Part shown: one piece after another, positions 9,184 to 17,954 of the stretch
Position numbering within the stretch: the stretch's first letter is position 1
How the letters are laid out: every line of letters begins with the position of its first letter
From: Haloferula rosea
Lineage (GTDB): Bacteria > Verrucomicrobiota > Verrucomicrobiia > Verrucomicrobiales > Akkermansiaceae
Length of the DNA: 64,000 bases
Assembly: GCF_016595525.1 (NCBI RefSeq)
Contig: NZ_JAENII010000003.1
Span: 347,956-411,955 of the forward strand
Direction: 5' to 3'
The notes under the pieces: model-generated
What the model was told of the DNA's origin: nothing
Database searches by the model: none
What the model saw: the letters and a program-made list of their open reading frames with translations, nothing else
Program-made: the position numbers and the translations under genes

Positions 9184-9850
9184 GCTCCCGATACGAGTCG
9201 ACCGCATGCTGTCTCCAGGCAAGAGAACGCAGACCTTCATCCGGGATGCCCTCGAGAACGAACCATCCATCGTGCTCACCGGTGCACTTCAACCCACCGG
9301 GGGCGAGGCGCACCACGACCAGCATCACCAGGCACGAACTCATGACCCCGAACCCCCAGAACATCCACTTCAGTGAGTCGGTGAACACCGTCCCCAGAAA
9401 GAAGCCGATCCCCACGGTCGCCAAGGCCAACTGAAGCCACCTGCGCCAGTTCGGCCCGGACGGTTCCTGCTCTGCCATGTGGAAATGGATCACACCACAG
9501 GCCACCGACCGCTTCACCAGAAGCCCGATCAGGTAGGACACCGCAATCAATCCGGCAATCGCGAGGATCAGATTCAGATCCACCGCCCGACGCACCGCGA
9601 CCGCCGTCACCGCCAGAGCCATCACCCCCACATAGAGCCACGCCGAGCGCCCGCCGGACGTGGCCTCGAAGACCCGTGTCGAGGAAACCAAGGGCACATC
9701 CTCCCTGCCGGTCAGGAGATCCACTTCGGGCAGCACCGCCTCATGACGGAACAACAGCCGCCCATCCTGCACGAACCAGGTGCCCGCGGGCGCCTCGTCC
9801 GCCATGTCGCAGTGCGGAGTCGCGTAAGGATCAAGTTCAGGATCGTCCAT
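9176..9850 (-). CDS. Membrane protein, short paralogue of the downstream gene
   Basis: A 224-residue protein, starting at the ATG at 9850 as MDDPELDPYATP; an in-frame ATG at 9883 is also possible but gives a less family-like N-terminus. It has two pairs of hydrophobic segments (LYVGVMALAVTAVAV, LILAIAGLIAVSYLIGLLV, then LALATVGIGFFLG and a further one) and ends with GWFVLEGIP near the C-terminus. It lacks the long soluble tail of its downstream paralogue. The two genes form a small operon divergent from the GH25-like gene at 9937. The function is unknown. Confidence 0.7.
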   Translation of the reverse strand: MDDPELDPYATPHCDMADEAPAGTWFVQDGRLLFRHEAVLPEVDLLTGREDVPLVSSTRVFEATSGGRSAWLYVGVMALAVTAVAVRRAVDLNLILAIAGLIAVSYLIGLLVKRSVACGVIHFHMAEQEPSGPNWRRWLQLALATVGIGFFLGTVFTDSLKWMFWGFGVMSSCLVMLVVVRLAPGGLKCTGEHDGWFVLEGIPDEGLRSLAWRQHAVDSYREHE

Positions 9851-9936
9851 CCGTGGCCTATCAAGCACGAGCCTCCCTCCCATCGCAAGCTTTCCACTTC
9901 TTGCGGTGAGGGCGGATTCATGGTCATCTGCTCAGG

Positions 9937-10797
9937 ATGAAGCTCTTCTCCTTACTGATCATCCCAGTTCTTCTCTGCCAATGCGGTGGCGGCTTCGGCG
10001 GCACCAGCGTGGCCGACTCACCCGCAGTGCTCAATGTTTCCGGCTGGGATCCGAAGGAAGTCCAACGCGGCGGCCAGCGCTACACCGAGCACAACGTCGC
10101 CCCCATGCGCCAGAACGGAGCAAAGGGCCTGATCGCCCGCTCCGCCAAGGGCAACGAACTGGACACCAAGTTCGCCAGCTTCATCCGCTCCGCCGACCGC
10201 GAAGGCATGCTCGTCGGCGCCTACCACTTCGTCACCATGAGCCCCAGCCCGGAAGCTCAGGCCGACGCCTTCGTCAGCCGCGTACGCGCCACCGCCCGCA
10301 GCCAGGGGCTCTCACGCCGGAAGATCCTCCTCGTCGGCGATTTCGACACCAAATCCACCCCTGACCGATTGGTGAGGTTCATCCAGCGGGTCGAGAAAAT
10401 CTGCGGAGTCACCCCGGTTGTCTACCTTGAGAACAGTGCCGCGCTCCGGACCCAGTTGAGCAACGCCAGCGCCAGCCAGAAGCGGATCATACGGCGGGCA
10501 CCGTACTGGATCGCCCTTTACGGCCCCAGCGGCACCGAACGCAGCATGGGCCGGGGCGACCTGACACCCGACGGGCTGATGGAGCAATACGACATCTGGG
10601 ACGAGTGGGCGATGTGGCAGTATGGCGGAGTGCTCTGGCAGAATGGCCGCTCCAACGCCAAACACTACAGCACCTCTTCATGGCGCAGTCCGCGTTACTT
10701 CGGCAACCTCTCCCAGCCCACCGAGCGGAATGTCTTCAAAGGCAGCGAAAAGGAGCTCTACGCATTCTGGGATCGCCACGGTTTGGCATGGTGGTGA
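9937..10797 (+). CDS. GH25-like putative muramidase lipoprotein
   Basis: A 286-residue exported protein. The N-terminus (MKLFSLLIIPVLLCQCGGG) looks like a lipoprotein signal with Cys16, although Gln at the -1 position is atypical. The rest follows the GH25 lysozyme pattern: VLNVSGWD (first strand), GLIARSAKGNELD, GMLVGAYHF, LLVGDFDTK, VVYLEN, YWIALYG and MWQYGG. GH25 enzymes cut the peptidoglycan sugar backbone and normally carry Asp-x-Glu at the GDFD position. Here residues 135-137 read Asp-Phe-Asp, so the usual catalytic glutamate is replaced by aspartate and activity may be altered or lost. It is a single gene between two minus-strand genes. Confidence 0.75.
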   Translation: MKLFSLLIIPVLLCQCGGGFGGTSVADSPAVLNVSGWDPKEVQRGGQRYTEHNVAPMRQNGAKGLIARSAKGNELDTKFASFIRSADREGMLVGAYHFVTMSPSPEAQADAFVSRVRATARSQGLSRRKILLVGDFDTKSTPDRLVRFIQRVEKICGVTPVVYLENSAALRTQLSNASASQKRIIRRAPYWIALYGPSGTERSMGRGDLTPDGLMEQYDIWDEWAMWQYGGVLWQNGRSNAKHYSTSSWRSPRYFGNLSQPTERNVFKGSEKELYAFWDRHGLAWW

Positions 10798-10818
10798 GGC
10801 AGGTCGCCCCTGCCATGG

Positions 10819-12672
10819 CTATCGAGTAAGAACCGGATCCAGCCAGAAACCCCAGTCACTGCCCTTGCCGTCCCCGGCATCCTCGACCCGGAGTTCAAGT
10901 TCCTTCACTCCGGTCAAATCAAGGCTGTAGGATTGCACCTCCTGCCCCTGGAGCTTCTTGGAGCGCCACACCTGCTTGCCATCCGCGAAGACGACGAACA
11001 CACAGCTGCCCTGAGAACCGGCCGAAACCAATCCGACATCCCCTTCGATCTTCATCCACTTCCCGCCGAGGTTCCAGCGGTGCACCGCCGGAGCGTGAGC
11101 GTAGAGACCCCGCGCATAGAGTTTCCCACCTGCCTGGATCAGGGCCTTCGGATCCGGCACCCGGTTTACCACCGGACTCCCCCACCCGACCTTCACCTCG
11201 ACCGGCTTCACCACCGTCAGCGACAGCTCCCCCTCGTCAGTCGTCAGCGGATCCACCCACTTCTGTTCGTCCAGGGTGCCGACCAGAGTGGACGCCGCCT
11301 GGAGACTCCCTCCATCCACCCCCGCTTCACGGAGCCGCTCGAGCTCGCGACGGGCACCATCCTTGTCCTTGGCATTCACCTTCCCGATCAGGGTTTCGAG
11401 CAACTGCGACGACTGATGGAGTGACAGATCCACTTCCCCCGACGGCCCGACGGAATACGGAATCTCCCACGGGCTGTTCGACCCCACATAGGTCGAGCTC
11501 GCCCCGTTCACCTGGCACGCAACAATCCGGAATTCCTGGTTCCCGCCGGGGACCAGCGCATTCGCCTCGAGGACGAAGCGGCCATCGGCATCCGGCACCG
11601 CCGTGCAGGTCGTGGCGTCATAGTCGCCTCCACCCGCCGGATCCATGTAGCCGATCAAGGCGTGGACCGGCGGATCCGCTGTCACCTTCCCAGTCACCCT
11701 GAAACCTTTCCCGACCGGCTCCACCACCAGGTCGTCGATCTTCGCCGTGGACCCCTGATCCATGCGCTTCACCGAGCCGCTGAACATCGGATGCGCCGCC
11801 AGCTTCAGCGCATGAGCGAGAGTCAGGAACGACCCCCTTCCCTCATTTCTACGGTCTTCACCGTACGTCCGGTTTCCCGAGCCCATGAGCGCCGTGCCGA
11901 ATGCCTCACGCTCGTCCGGTCGTTCACGGTTGTGGGGAAGCCCCAGGGCGTGCCCCAGTTCGTGGCAGACACCACCGATGAAGATCGAATTGTAGCGACC
12001 GATCGAGATGTGCCCGTACTGCCCGTCCCGGACTTTCGGATTCTTCTTGGCCAGACTGCCGAGTTCGAGGATCGGTGAGTCCACCTGCCAAGCGGTTCCA
12101 TTGCGGTGGGAGCCACCCGCATAATATGGGCTGTTCTGATTGATCCTGCCTTTCGCCGGATCCCAGTTCGACATGTTGCAGAAGATCACGACGGTCTCCT
12201 TCCCGGGATCGATGCCCGCGGCACGCAGCGTCGGGAGACTCTCGTTCCGGATCTCCCCGCCCGAGCTTGGCCCATAGGCCGGGTAGTCCTTCCGGCCCTT
12301 CACCAGATGGATGTTGAGAAGCCCGTCATCGGAATAATCCAGACCGATGGTCCGCGGGCCGAACCCGATCCGCTGCATCTCACCCGCGTAGAAATCCCGG
12401 ATGTCTTCGAGAATCGCCGTCAGACGCTCACGATGCTTCGGCGACGGCTCACGGTCCTTGGGCGTCCAGTAGACAATGTGCAACTTGCGCTCCCCTTTCT
12501 CCGGGGACTCCTGTTCCCATTTCTCGAGGATGGCCAAGGCCGCGGGCACCTTTGCCTTGATCTCCTCTTCCGGGGACATCGCCCCCGTCACGAGAGGACA
12601 AATGCCCAGTCCGAATGCCACTAAAAGTCGTTTCACGGCCCCAAAACGACGCCAACCGACCAACTTATTCAA
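10819..12672 (-). CDS. Secreted zinc metalloprotease with C-terminal NPCBM domain
   Basis: A 617-residue exported enzyme. Residues 1-31 form a signal peptide. Residues 237-247 read HELGHALGLPH, the metzincin zinc motif HExxHxxGxxH, and ALMGSGN about 18 residues later is a plausible Met-turn. Residues of about 490-615 match the NPCBM type (YARGLYAHAPA, VFVVFADGKQVW, LELRVEDAGDG), a beta sandwich thought to bind carbohydrate and usually found at the end of glycosidases. Between them is an Ig-like stretch rich in Gly and Asp. A protease fused to NPCBM suggests action on glycoproteins or attachment to a glycan matrix. It is convergent with the GH25-like gene (21 bases between stops). Confidence 0.85.
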   Translation of the reverse strand: MNKLVGWRRFGAVKRLLVAFGLGICPLVTGAMSPEEEIKAKVPAALAILEKWEQESPEKGERKLHIVYWTPKDREPSPKHRERLTAILEDIRDFYAGEMQRIGFGPRTIGLDYSDDGLLNIHLVKGRKDYPAYGPSSGGEIRNESLPTLRAAGIDPGKETVVIFCNMSNWDPAKGRINQNSPYYAGGSHRNGTAWQVDSPILELGSLAKKNPKVRDGQYGHISIGRYNSIFIGGVCHELGHALGLPHNRERPDEREAFGTALMGSGNRTYGEDRRNEGRGSFLTLAHALKLAAHPMFSGSVKRMDQGSTAKIDDLVVEPVGKGFRVTGKVTADPPVHALIGYMDPAGGGDYDATTCTAVPDADGRFVLEANALVPGGNQEFRIVACQVNGASSTYVGSNSPWEIPYSVGPSGEVDLSLHQSSQLLETLIGKVNAKDKDGARRELERLREAGVDGGSLQAASTLVGTLDEQKWVDPLTTDEGELSLTVVKPVEVKVGWGSPVVNRVPDPKALIQAGGKLYARGLYAHAPAVHRWNLGGKWMKIEGDVGLVSAGSQGSCVFVVFADGKQVWRSKKLQGQEVQSYSLDLTGVKELELRVEDAGDGKGSDWGFWLDPVLTR

Positions 12673-12844
12673 GAGTCCGTGGAATTCCCCTGCATTTCTA
12701 CCGATTGGCCGACAATTGCACCCGATTCCGCCATATCCCGCGATATCGACCGCCCACGGACCCGGTCAGCACCCCGGTGACTCGGGAATCTCCTGCCGTT
12801 TTGCGGCTTTCCTCATCGCGCATGATCGGATAGCTTTGCGGGTG

Positions 12845-13345
12845 ATGCATGAGGCCCCGGCAGACCTTTCGAACTTCCTGATCGCCAGCGTGCTCATCGC
12901 CTGGCCGACGGCCCTGCTCATGACCTGGTGGCTTCGCCGCCGCTGTGCCCGGAAACTCGAGCGCATCGGAGAAGCGAGCTCCGAGGAAATCCTTGCCGAG
13001 CTCGACACCGCCTATGCGCCCCAGAGCGGCATCACCATCCGCACCCAGACCGAGTACCTCCCCTACCTCGTCGAAACCATCCGCGAGCAGATCGATCACG
13101 GTCTCGGCGACCAACAGGTCCAATCCCTCATCGAGCGCATCGACCACCAACGACCTCATCATGAACGACATGCGGTCTTTCCCGTCGAGAACAAGGGAGT
13201 CACCAGCAATCTGAGCCTCCAGTGGGTCCGCGACGCCCAGGACCGCATCGAACTCAAAGTGCGCGCCGCCCCCGGCATCATCCGCGCCCTGCGCAGTCAC
13301 AAGAAAAGGATTCCACGAGCCAAACCCGCGCGGGTGAAAGGCTGA
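12845..13345 (+). CDS. Single-span membrane protein of unknown function
   Basis: A 166-residue protein starting at ATG 12845 (a GTG directly before it is also possible). Residues of about 8-27 form one membrane segment (FLIASVLIAWPTALLMTWW) followed by Arg-rich residues, so the rest should be cytoplasmic. The soluble part is amphipathic helix followed by a basic C-terminus (SHKKRIPRAKPARVKG). I do not recognise the family. It lies 54 bases upstream of mgtE on the same strand and may be co-transcribed with it. Confidence 0.6.
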   Translation: MHEAPADLSNFLIASVLIAWPTALLMTWWLRRRCARKLERIGEASSEEILAELDTAYAPQSGITIRTQTEYLPYLVETIREQIDHGLGDQQVQSLIERIDHQRPHHERHAVFPVENKGVTSNLSLQWVRDAQDRIELKVRAAPGIIRALRSHKKRIPRAKPARVKG

Positions 13346-13399
13346 GCGAATCCACCCGCTGGGCTTGCTCCGCACAGACAAGCCCCTCATGCTCCGACC

Positions 13400-14800
13400 A
13401 TGTCGGAAGAGGCAGTCATCCAGCCTGCGGAGGAGCTCGCCCGCGCCATCAAAGCCGAGGACCAAAGCGCAGTCCTCGCGGTCGCTGGCGATCTCCACTA
13501 CGCCGACCTCGCCCTGGCCTACCAGGATCTCGACGAAGAACAGCGGATCATGCTGCTGAAGTCCATCGGCCCGAATCTCGCGGCCGACATGATCGTCGAC
13601 CTGCCCGACTCGCTCATCGAGGAAGCCCTCGACGCGTATCGTCCGGCGGAACTCAAAGTCCTCTTCCGCGACCTTTCGGACGATGACCGCGTGGACATCC
13701 TCCAGGCCGTCGGTGATGAAGCCCGCCTGCGTTTCCTCGGACTGCTCGGACCCGAGGACGAGGAACTCACCCGTGGCCTCCTTCGCTACGAACCCGAGAC
13801 CGCCGGCGGCAGGATGACCACCGGCTTCGGGCGCCTGCTCGCCTCGATGACCGTAAAACAGGCCATCGACGACCTCCGCCACAAGCAAGAGAACACCGAA
13901 ACCCTGAGCCGGATGTATGTGGTCGATGCCAAGGGCCACCTGATCGGCCGGGTCCGCCTGCGCGACCTGGCTTTCAACACATGGGACACTCCGATCCGGG
14001 ACATCATGGCCGAGGTGCCGCCGGAACAGCGCGTCCTCGCCACCGCCGACCAGGAGGAAGCCGCACAGATCCTCATGAAGTACGACCTCGTCGTACTTCC
14101 CGTCGTCGACGAATTCGACCACATGCTGGGCATCATCACCCACGATGATGCGATGGACATCCTTCAGGAAGAGAGCACCGAGGACATCGAGAAGCTCGCC
14201 GGTATCGCCGGGGAGCAGGTCGAGGACACCTACCTGCAGACCAGCGTGATGACCCACTTCAAGCGGCGCTTCATCTGGCTTCTTGGTCTCGGCATGCTGG
14301 CCATCGCGTCCGGCTACGTGATGCTGCGCTTCGAAGACACCCTCACCCAGGTCTTCCTGCTCTCGCTGTATCTGCCCATGGTTGTCGCCGCCGGCGGAAA
14401 CACCGGCGGACAGGCATCCACCATGGTCATCCGCGCCATGTCGCTGGGCGAGCTCGACCCCGGCACCGCCCGCGAGGTCCTGTGGAAGGAACTTCGACTC
14501 GGCTCCCTCCTCGGCGTCCTGCTGGGCGCCTCCATTGCCGCCGTCACCATCCTCATCCTCCCCGCCTTCCGGCCGGAGCTTCCCGAGGGTGTGAGCTTCG
14601 CCCGCTTCGGCTGCACCGTCGCCCTCGCCCTCACCGCACAAGTCATCACCTCCACCGTCGTTGGCGCCCTGCTTCCAATCGGAGCCCGGGCCATCCGCCT
14701 GGACCCCGCCGCCGTCGCCGCACCCGCCATCACCACGCTCGTCGATGTTTCCGGGATGGTGATTTACTTTACCATCGCCCAAGCCCTTCTTCACCTCTGA
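13400..14800 (+). CDS. mgtE: Magnesium transporter MgtE
   Basis: A 466-residue inner-membrane Mg2+ channel. The order of domains is the normal one: an N-terminal helical superhelix (residues of about 10-125, with repeated Leu/Asp-rich pairs), two CBS domains (about 140-260, TVKQAIDDLR and ITHDDAMDIL) that sense cytosolic Mg2+, then five membrane segments (about 285-466). Signature stretches include PMVVAAGGNTGGQAS and the last helix beginning DPAAVAAPAITT, which lines the pore. I see no Mg2+-sensing riboswitch in the 54 bases before it. It is followed four bases later by a small kinase-like gene, so the two are probably one transcript. Confidence 0.96.
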   Translation: MSEEAVIQPAEELARAIKAEDQSAVLAVAGDLHYADLALAYQDLDEEQRIMLLKSIGPNLAADMIVDLPDSLIEEALDAYRPAELKVLFRDLSDDDRVDILQAVGDEARLRFLGLLGPEDEELTRGLLRYEPETAGGRMTTGFGRLLASMTVKQAIDDLRHKQENTETLSRMYVVDAKGHLIGRVRLRDLAFNTWDTPIRDIMAEVPPEQRVLATADQEEAAQILMKYDLVVLPVVDEFDHMLGIITHDDAMDILQEESTEDIEKLAGIAGEQVEDTYLQTSVMTHFKRRFIWLLGLGMLAIASGYVMLRFEDTLTQVFLLSLYLPMVVAAGGNTGGQASTMVIRAMSLGELDPGTAREVLWKELRLGSLLGVLLGASIAAVTILILPAFRPELPEGVSFARFGCTVALALTAQVITSTVVGALLPIGARAIRLDPAAVAAPAITTLVDVSGMVIYFTIAQALLHL

Positions 14801-14804
14801 CCTC

Positions 14805-15215
14805 ATGAGAGAACTCAAAGACGGAATTCGCGCCCACGTTCGCCTCGACTGGATGAACCGCGTCCACAAACGCTTCCGCGGCACGGATGCGGACAAACGC
14901 TACGCCACCGAAATCGAGGTGCTCAAGGAGTTGGAGAAACGCGGCTGTCCCAACGTGCCCAAGGTGCTCGAGGAATATCCGGAGGAGAACTATTTCGTCA
15001 GCACCTCCTGCGGCAAACCGGCGCCGAACATCAGCAAGAAGCGCGCCGCCGAACTCTTCGCCGAGCTGGAAGCCAAATACGGCGTGCGCCACCTCGATGC
15101 CGCGCCGCGCAACATCACCTACGACCCGCATGCCGGTCGCTTCTGCATCATCGACTTCGAGCTCGCCGAGATCCTTCCCGACCCAAGCGAGCCAGCTGAA
15201 GAAACCTCGCTGTAG
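14805..15215 (+). CDS. Minimal kinase-like protein linked to mgtE
   Basis: A 136-residue protein that begins four bases after the mgtE stop. It contains the core of an atypical protein or small-molecule kinase: HLDAAPRN at 96-103 fits HxDxxxxN (catalytic Asp98, metal-binding Asn103), and IDFE at 116-119 stands where kinases have DFG. This pattern is seen in Bud32- and lipopolysaccharide-kinase-type proteins. The N-terminal lobe is very short and I see no glycine-rich loop, so ATP binding would be unusual. The tight coupling to mgtE hints at a shared role, but the substrate is unknown and a pseudokinase is possible. Confidence 0.65.
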   Translation: MRELKDGIRAHVRLDWMNRVHKRFRGTDADKRYATEIEVLKELEKRGCPNVPKVLEEYPEENYFVSTSCGKPAPNISKKRAAELFAELEAKYGVRHLDAAPRNITYDPHAGRFCIIDFELAEILPDPSEPAEETSL

Positions 15216-15295
15216 CCAAGTTGAAGGGACCCGGTTCACCCCCACGACGCAACCCCTCGGTTCCACCCCCGACCCCAACCGGGCGTCATCCCCCA

Positions 15296-15378
15296 GCCCC
15301 AACGGGGCGACACCCCTCAGCCCAGGGCAACGCCCTGGGTAACCATCCCGCACCATTCCGGAGCCCTGAAGGGGCGAC
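15296..15378 (+). repeat. Palindromic intergenic repeat, copy A
   Basis: Three elements in order: a short hairpin GCCCCAACGGGGC (15296-15308), an 8-base perfect stem CCCAGGGC, loop AAC, GCCCTGGG (15321-15339), and GAGCCCTGAAGGGGCGA (15361-15377). The same order is found reversed in copy B. I recall similar GC-rich repeats scattered through genomes of this phylum, but no search was made. Confidence 0.8.
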
Positions 15379-15409
15379 ATCCCATCGCAAACCCCGCATC
15401 GCCCAATAG

Positions 15410-15498
15410 ATCGCCCTTTCTTTCAGGGCTCCAATCCCGCGACCCCCCCCAATCCCAGGGCGGTGCCCTGGGCTAATGAATCTTGCCCCTTTGGGGCA
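15410..15498 (-). repeat. Palindromic intergenic repeat, copy B (inverted)
   Basis: Reverse-oriented copy of the element at 15296. Read on the minus strand it has TGCCCCAAAGGGGCA (15484-15498), CCCAGGGC, loop ACC, GCCCTGGG (15454-15472), then GGAGCCCTGAAAG running into GGGCGA. The loop and spacer bases differ from copy A while the stems are kept, which points to selection on or copying of the fold. Confidence 0.8.
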
Positions 15499-15681
15499 GG
15501 CCCCGGCGTCCGACCGCTGCAACCGGTTCCAACACCACCTTTCCCGCGCCACCCGTCCGATCCTCGATCGACCCTGTTGCGGATCCGGACCGGTGCCCCT
15601 CACGCCTCCCCCAGCCCGTCCCTGTCATCCCCGCACCCGGGATTCGACAATCCTGCGCCTTGCTGCTAAGCACCGCGCCCC

Positions 15682-16644
15682 ATGCTCAAAGAAGCCGTTC
15701 AGGAAGTGCGCGTTTTTGCCCCGGCCACCGTGGCAAATGTCGCTTGTGGCTACGACGTCCTCGGATTTGCGATCGACTCGCCCGGGGATGAAGTGGTCGT
15801 CCGCCACTGTGACAAACCCGGCCTGCACATCACCTCCATCACCGGAGACGACGGCAAGCTGCCCAAGGCCCCCGAAAAGAACACCGCCGGCGTCGCCGCC
15901 CTCGATCTGCTCCGCCACCTCGGCATGACCGATCGCGGCATCGAGATGGAGATTCACAAGAAAATGCCCTTCGGCTCCGGCCTCGGCTCATCCGCCGCTT
16001 CCGCCGTCGCCGGCGCCTATGCGGTGAACAAACTCATCGGCGAGCCACTGTCCAAAAAGCAGCTCCTTCCCTTCGCCATGGCCGGGGAAGCCTCGGCCGA
16101 TGGCGCATGGCACGCCGACAACGTCGCCCCCTGCCTTCTCGGTGGCATCGTCTTCATCCGCAGCAACGACGAACTCGACGTCTCCCAGCTCCCCGCCCCC
16201 GACAACCTCTGGGCCGCCGTCGTCCACCCCGACATCGAGATCCTCACCAAGGTCGCGCGTGAGATCCTGCCCGTCGACATCCCCGTCGCCAACGCCACCC
16301 AGCAGATCGGCAACCTCGGCGGCCTGCTCTGCGGCATCATCCAGTCTGACTACGGCCTGATCTCCCGCTCAATCCACGACGTCATCGCCGAGCCGCGCCG
16401 CCAAAAGCTCATCCCCGAGTTCTACAAGGCCAAGCGGGCCGCCCAAGGCGCCGGAGCCCTCGGCTTCTCCATCTCGGGTGCCGGCCCGTCCGTCTTCGCC
16501 CTGTGCGAAGGTGAAGAGACCGCACAAAAGGTAGGCGCCGCCGTTTCGAAAGTGTTCACCGACATCAAGCTCGGCAACCAGACCTACGTCTCGAAGATCA
16601 ATCCACACGGCGTGCACGTGGTGGAGGAAAAGGCATCCAGCTAA
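15682..16644 (+). CDS. thrB: Homoserine kinase
   Basis: A 320-residue GHMP kinase that phosphorylates L-homoserine, the step before threonine synthase. The signature loop is PFGSGLGSSAASA at about residues 96-108. The N-terminal FAPATVANVACGYDVLG and the C-terminal SISGAGPSVFAL are both typical of ThrB. The length is normal for the family. The gene lies nine bases before thrC, so the two form the threonine pair; no hom (homoserine dehydrogenase) gene is present here. Confidence 0.95.
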   Translation: MLKEAVQEVRVFAPATVANVACGYDVLGFAIDSPGDEVVVRHCDKPGLHITSITGDDGKLPKAPEKNTAGVAALDLLRHLGMTDRGIEMEIHKKMPFGSGLGSSAASAVAGAYAVNKLIGEPLSKKQLLPFAMAGEASADGAWHADNVAPCLLGGIVFIRSNDELDVSQLPAPDNLWAAVVHPDIEILTKVAREILPVDIPVANATQQIGNLGGLLCGIIQSDYGLISRSIHDVIAEPRRQKLIPEFYKAKRAAQGAGALGFSISGAGPSVFALCEGEETAQKVGAAVSKVFTDIKLGNQTYVSKINPHGVHVVEEKASS

Positions 16645-16653
16645 GCCGGACCG

Positions 16654-17946
16654 ATGCTCTACCATTCCACCAACGACCCCTCCCACCGCGTCCCGCTGAA
16701 GGAAGCCATCCTGCGCTCCCTGCCACCGGACAACGGCCTCTACATGCCCGATACCCTGCCGGTCCTCGGTGAGGACTTCTGGAAGGTCTGGCGGGACCTG
16801 TCCTTTCAGGAAATCGGCTACGCCGTGGCTGAAGCCTTCTTCGGTGAGGATGTGCCGGAGGATGCACTCAGCGAAATCGTCGATGGCACCCTCGAGTTCG
16901 ACGCCCCGCTCGTCGCCATTGGCAAGGACAACCACGTCCTCGAGCTTTTCCACGGCCCCACACTCGCCTTCAAGGACTTCGGGGCGCGCTTCATGGCCCG
17001 CCTGATGAGCTGGCTCACCCGCGACGAGGACCGCATGCTGACCGTGCTCGTCGCCACCTCCGGTGACACCGGCGGAGCGGTGGCCTCCGCCTTCCACAAC
17101 GTCCCCGGCACCCGCGTCGTCATCCTTTACCCGAAGGGAAAAGTCTCCGGACTGCAGGAGAAGCAGCTCACCACCCTTGGCGGCAACATCGAGGCCATCG
17201 AGATCGACGGCACCTTCGACGACTGCCAGCGCCTGGTGAAGTCCGCCTTCCTCGACCGCGAGCTGTCCGAGCGTCTGAACCTCACCTCGGCCAACTCGAT
17301 CAACCTCTCGCGCCTCGTCCCGCAGTCTTTCTACTACATCCATAGTGCGAAGACCCTGGACAACCCGCCGGCCTTCGTCATCCCGTCCGGCAACTTCGGC
17401 AATCTGACCGCCGGCCTGTTGGCCCGCCAACTCGGACTCCCCGTCGCCAAGTTCGTCGCCGCGACGAACATCAACGACGTCGTCCCGAGCTACCTCGCCA
17501 GCGGCGAATACCAACCCCAGCCCAGCCAGTCGACCATCTCGAACGCGATGGACGTCGGAGCCCCCTCGAACTTCGCCCGCATGCAGGCCCTGTTCGGCGA
17601 TTCATGGGATGAGATGGCAGCCGTCATTGATGGTCTCGCCTTCAACGATGAGGAGACCCGTGCGATGATCCGCCGGACCCACGTGGAAAGCGGCTACGCG
17701 ATCGACCCGCACGGAGCCGTCGGCCTGCTCGCGGCAGAAGCCTGGCGACTCGCCCATCCGGGCACCCCGACCATCACCTTGGAAACCGCGCATCCCGCCA
17801 AGTTCCTCGACGTCATGGAGCAGGAACTCGGAACCGGCAGCGTCGCGATCCCCGAACGTCTCGCCATCCTCGCGGACCGGGAAAAAGTGGCGGGATCGAT
17901 GGGAGCCGACGAATCAGCCTTCAAGGACTGGCTGCAAACGCGCTAA
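16654..17946 (+). CDS. thrC: Threonine synthase
   Basis: A 430-residue PLP enzyme converting O-phosphohomoserine to L-threonine. The cofactor lysine is Lys107 in HGPTLAFKDFGARF, and the phosphate-binding TSGDTGGA and SGNFGNLTAG loops are present. The size and the N-terminal PLKEAILRSLPPDNGLY are those of the longer (E. coli and yeast-like) threonine synthase class. It is encoded directly after thrB. The next gene begins eight bases downstream and may share the transcript. Confidence 0.96.
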   Translation: MLYHSTNDPSHRVPLKEAILRSLPPDNGLYMPDTLPVLGEDFWKVWRDLSFQEIGYAVAEAFFGEDVPEDALSEIVDGTLEFDAPLVAIGKDNHVLELFHGPTLAFKDFGARFMARLMSWLTRDEDRMLTVLVATSGDTGGAVASAFHNVPGTRVVILYPKGKVSGLQEKQLTTLGGNIEAIEIDGTFDDCQRLVKSAFLDRELSERLNLTSANSINLSRLVPQSFYYIHSAKTLDNPPAFVIPSGNFGNLTAGLLARQLGLPVAKFVAATNINDVVPSYLASGEYQPQPSQSTISNAMDVGAPSNFARMQALFGDSWDEMAAVIDGLAFNDEETRAMIRRTHVESGYAIDPHGAVGLLAAEAWRLAHPGTPTITLETAHPAKFLDVMEQELGTGSVAIPERLAILADREKVAGSMGADESAFKDWLQTR

Positions 17947-17954
17947 GCTCCGGC

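Larger units (their letters stand above)
15216..15681. other. Repeat-bearing intergenic region upstream of thrB
   Basis: A 466-base stretch without a convincing gene. Its centre holds two facing palindrome-rich repeats (15296-15378 and 15410-15498, listed separately). The remaining 180 bases before thrB show no threonine attenuator or leader peptide. Confidence 0.7.

Noticed and set aside
13346..13399. Magnesium riboswitch before mgtE
   Set aside because: The gap is only 54 bases and shows no structured leader.
12698..14896. Open frame of 732 codons on the minus strand across mgtE
   Set aside because: It is the antisense of a well-supported mgtE gene. The product is Gly/Asp/Glu-rich without a signal or domain and reflects high GC at third codon positions.
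15321..15472. CCCAGGGC hairpins as terminators of the mgtE transcript
   Set aside because: Neither stem is followed by a T-run, and the two belong to a larger inverted repeat pair.
15499..15681. Threonine attenuator or leader peptide before thrB
   Set aside because: I found no Thr- or Ile-rich short frame followed by a terminator stem.
16369..17514. Open frame of 381 codons on the minus strand
   Set aside because: Antisense of thrB and thrC, both of which have complete catalytic motifs.
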